Below, one piece after another: positions 42,398 to 42,537 of a DNA stretch of 42,537 bases (its first letter is position 1; each line of letters opens with the position of its first letter). Position numbers and translations under genes: made by a program. Source of the stretch: Pseudomonas sp. 21 (GTDB lineage Bacteria; Pseudomonadota; Gammaproteobacteria; Pseudomonadales; Pseudomonadaceae); NCBI RefSeq assembly GCF_000955805.1, contig NZ_JYOA01000008.1:1-42537 (forward strand), written 5' to 3'. The notes beneath the pieces are model-generated. The model had not been told where the DNA came from, searched no databases, and worked only from the letters and a program-made list of their open reading frames with translations.

Positions 42398-42537
42398 ATC
42401 GCGGACAGAGTCCGCTCCTACGCCCACGAATGAATGCGGACTCCCCTGTAGGAGCGGGCCATGCCCGCGATCCGCGCGCATGTCACGCTCTTCCTGTCGC
42501 TGAGGCCGGAGTGGGCGGAAGGCAATCGCGGACAGAG
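42398..42537. repeat. REP-type palindromes at the right edge
   Basis: Units at 42398-42420 (AATCGCGGACAGAGTCCGC..), 42447-42472 (GTAGGAGCGGGCCATGCCC..) and a truncated one from 42522 to the window end. They follow the P1 hydrolase stop and match the families at 835-1409. No gene is seen in 42377-42537. Confidence 0.8.

Overview
The window looks like a chromosomal segment of a high-GC Pseudomonas, probably of the P. aeruginosa / P. nitroreducens-citronellolis side of the genus. The evidence is the strong GC-rich codon bias, a YcaC very like the enterobacterial and pseudomonad enzyme, an orphan VgrG island, several TonB-dependent receptors, and pseudomonad REP-type palindromes (GTAGGAGCGAGCTTGCTCGCGAAC and GGAGCGGACT..GTCCGCGAT types) at both ends. 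Assignment to species is not possible from the sequence alone. No rRNA, tRNA, CRISPR array or insertion sequence was seen.

Layout. 1-2300: YcaC-type hydrolase, a REP-rich repeat block, and a YghU-type glutathione transferase. 2300-11540: an RbsA-type ABC importer (ATPase, permease, binding protein) with a sulfite-oxidase-like molybdopterin protein, then a TonB receptor, an APC permease and a DUF3574 protein; the ABC and TonB promoters share the motif TGTTGCTGGG-NN-AACA. 11525-12850: aminopropyltransferase plus a second DUF3574 (lipo)protein on the minus strand. 13288-13803: a protein that is about 39% methionine. 13966-22988 (minus): a VgrG island (VgrG, DUF4123 adaptor, 1053-aa candidate type VI effector, Sel1-repeat candidate immunity protein, DUF3137-like and LemA proteins). 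Its distal 3 kb is clearly lower in GC than the rest of the window. 23102-23896: a cupin XRE regulator with a 53-aa leader gene. 24011-30586 (minus): a six-gene operon with its own GntR/HutC regulator (THI5/NMT1-like protein, APH/ChoK kinase, rhodanese, TonB receptor, PnuC transporter, GntR) that looks like uptake and salvage of a thiamine-like vitamin. 30877-42376: a sigma-54 activator without sensor domain, tail to tail with a seven-gene operon (TonB receptor, NtaA/DszA-type monooxygenase, exported SurE, four further luciferase-like monooxygenases including an SsuD), and a divergent NylC/DmpA-type P1 hydrolase.

How it fits together. The most complete undescribed system is the last one. Between the TonB receptor and the P1 hydrolase lie two divergent, near-perfect sigma-54 promoters (TGGCAC-N5-TTGC) bracketing two near-identical 16-bp inverted repeats that look like shared enhancer sites. 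The only sigma-54 activator in the window is SfnR-like and sits at the far end of the operon. This suggests a sulfur-limitation (organosulfur) scavenging regulon: outer-membrane uptake, a periplasmic phosphatase, five FMNH2-type monooxygenases with no reductase of their own, and an amide hydrolase. The ABC/TonB/molybdopterin block at 2.3-11 kb has a TonB receptor of the same subfamily and may serve a related nutrient. Substrates for all of these systems are inferred, not shown.
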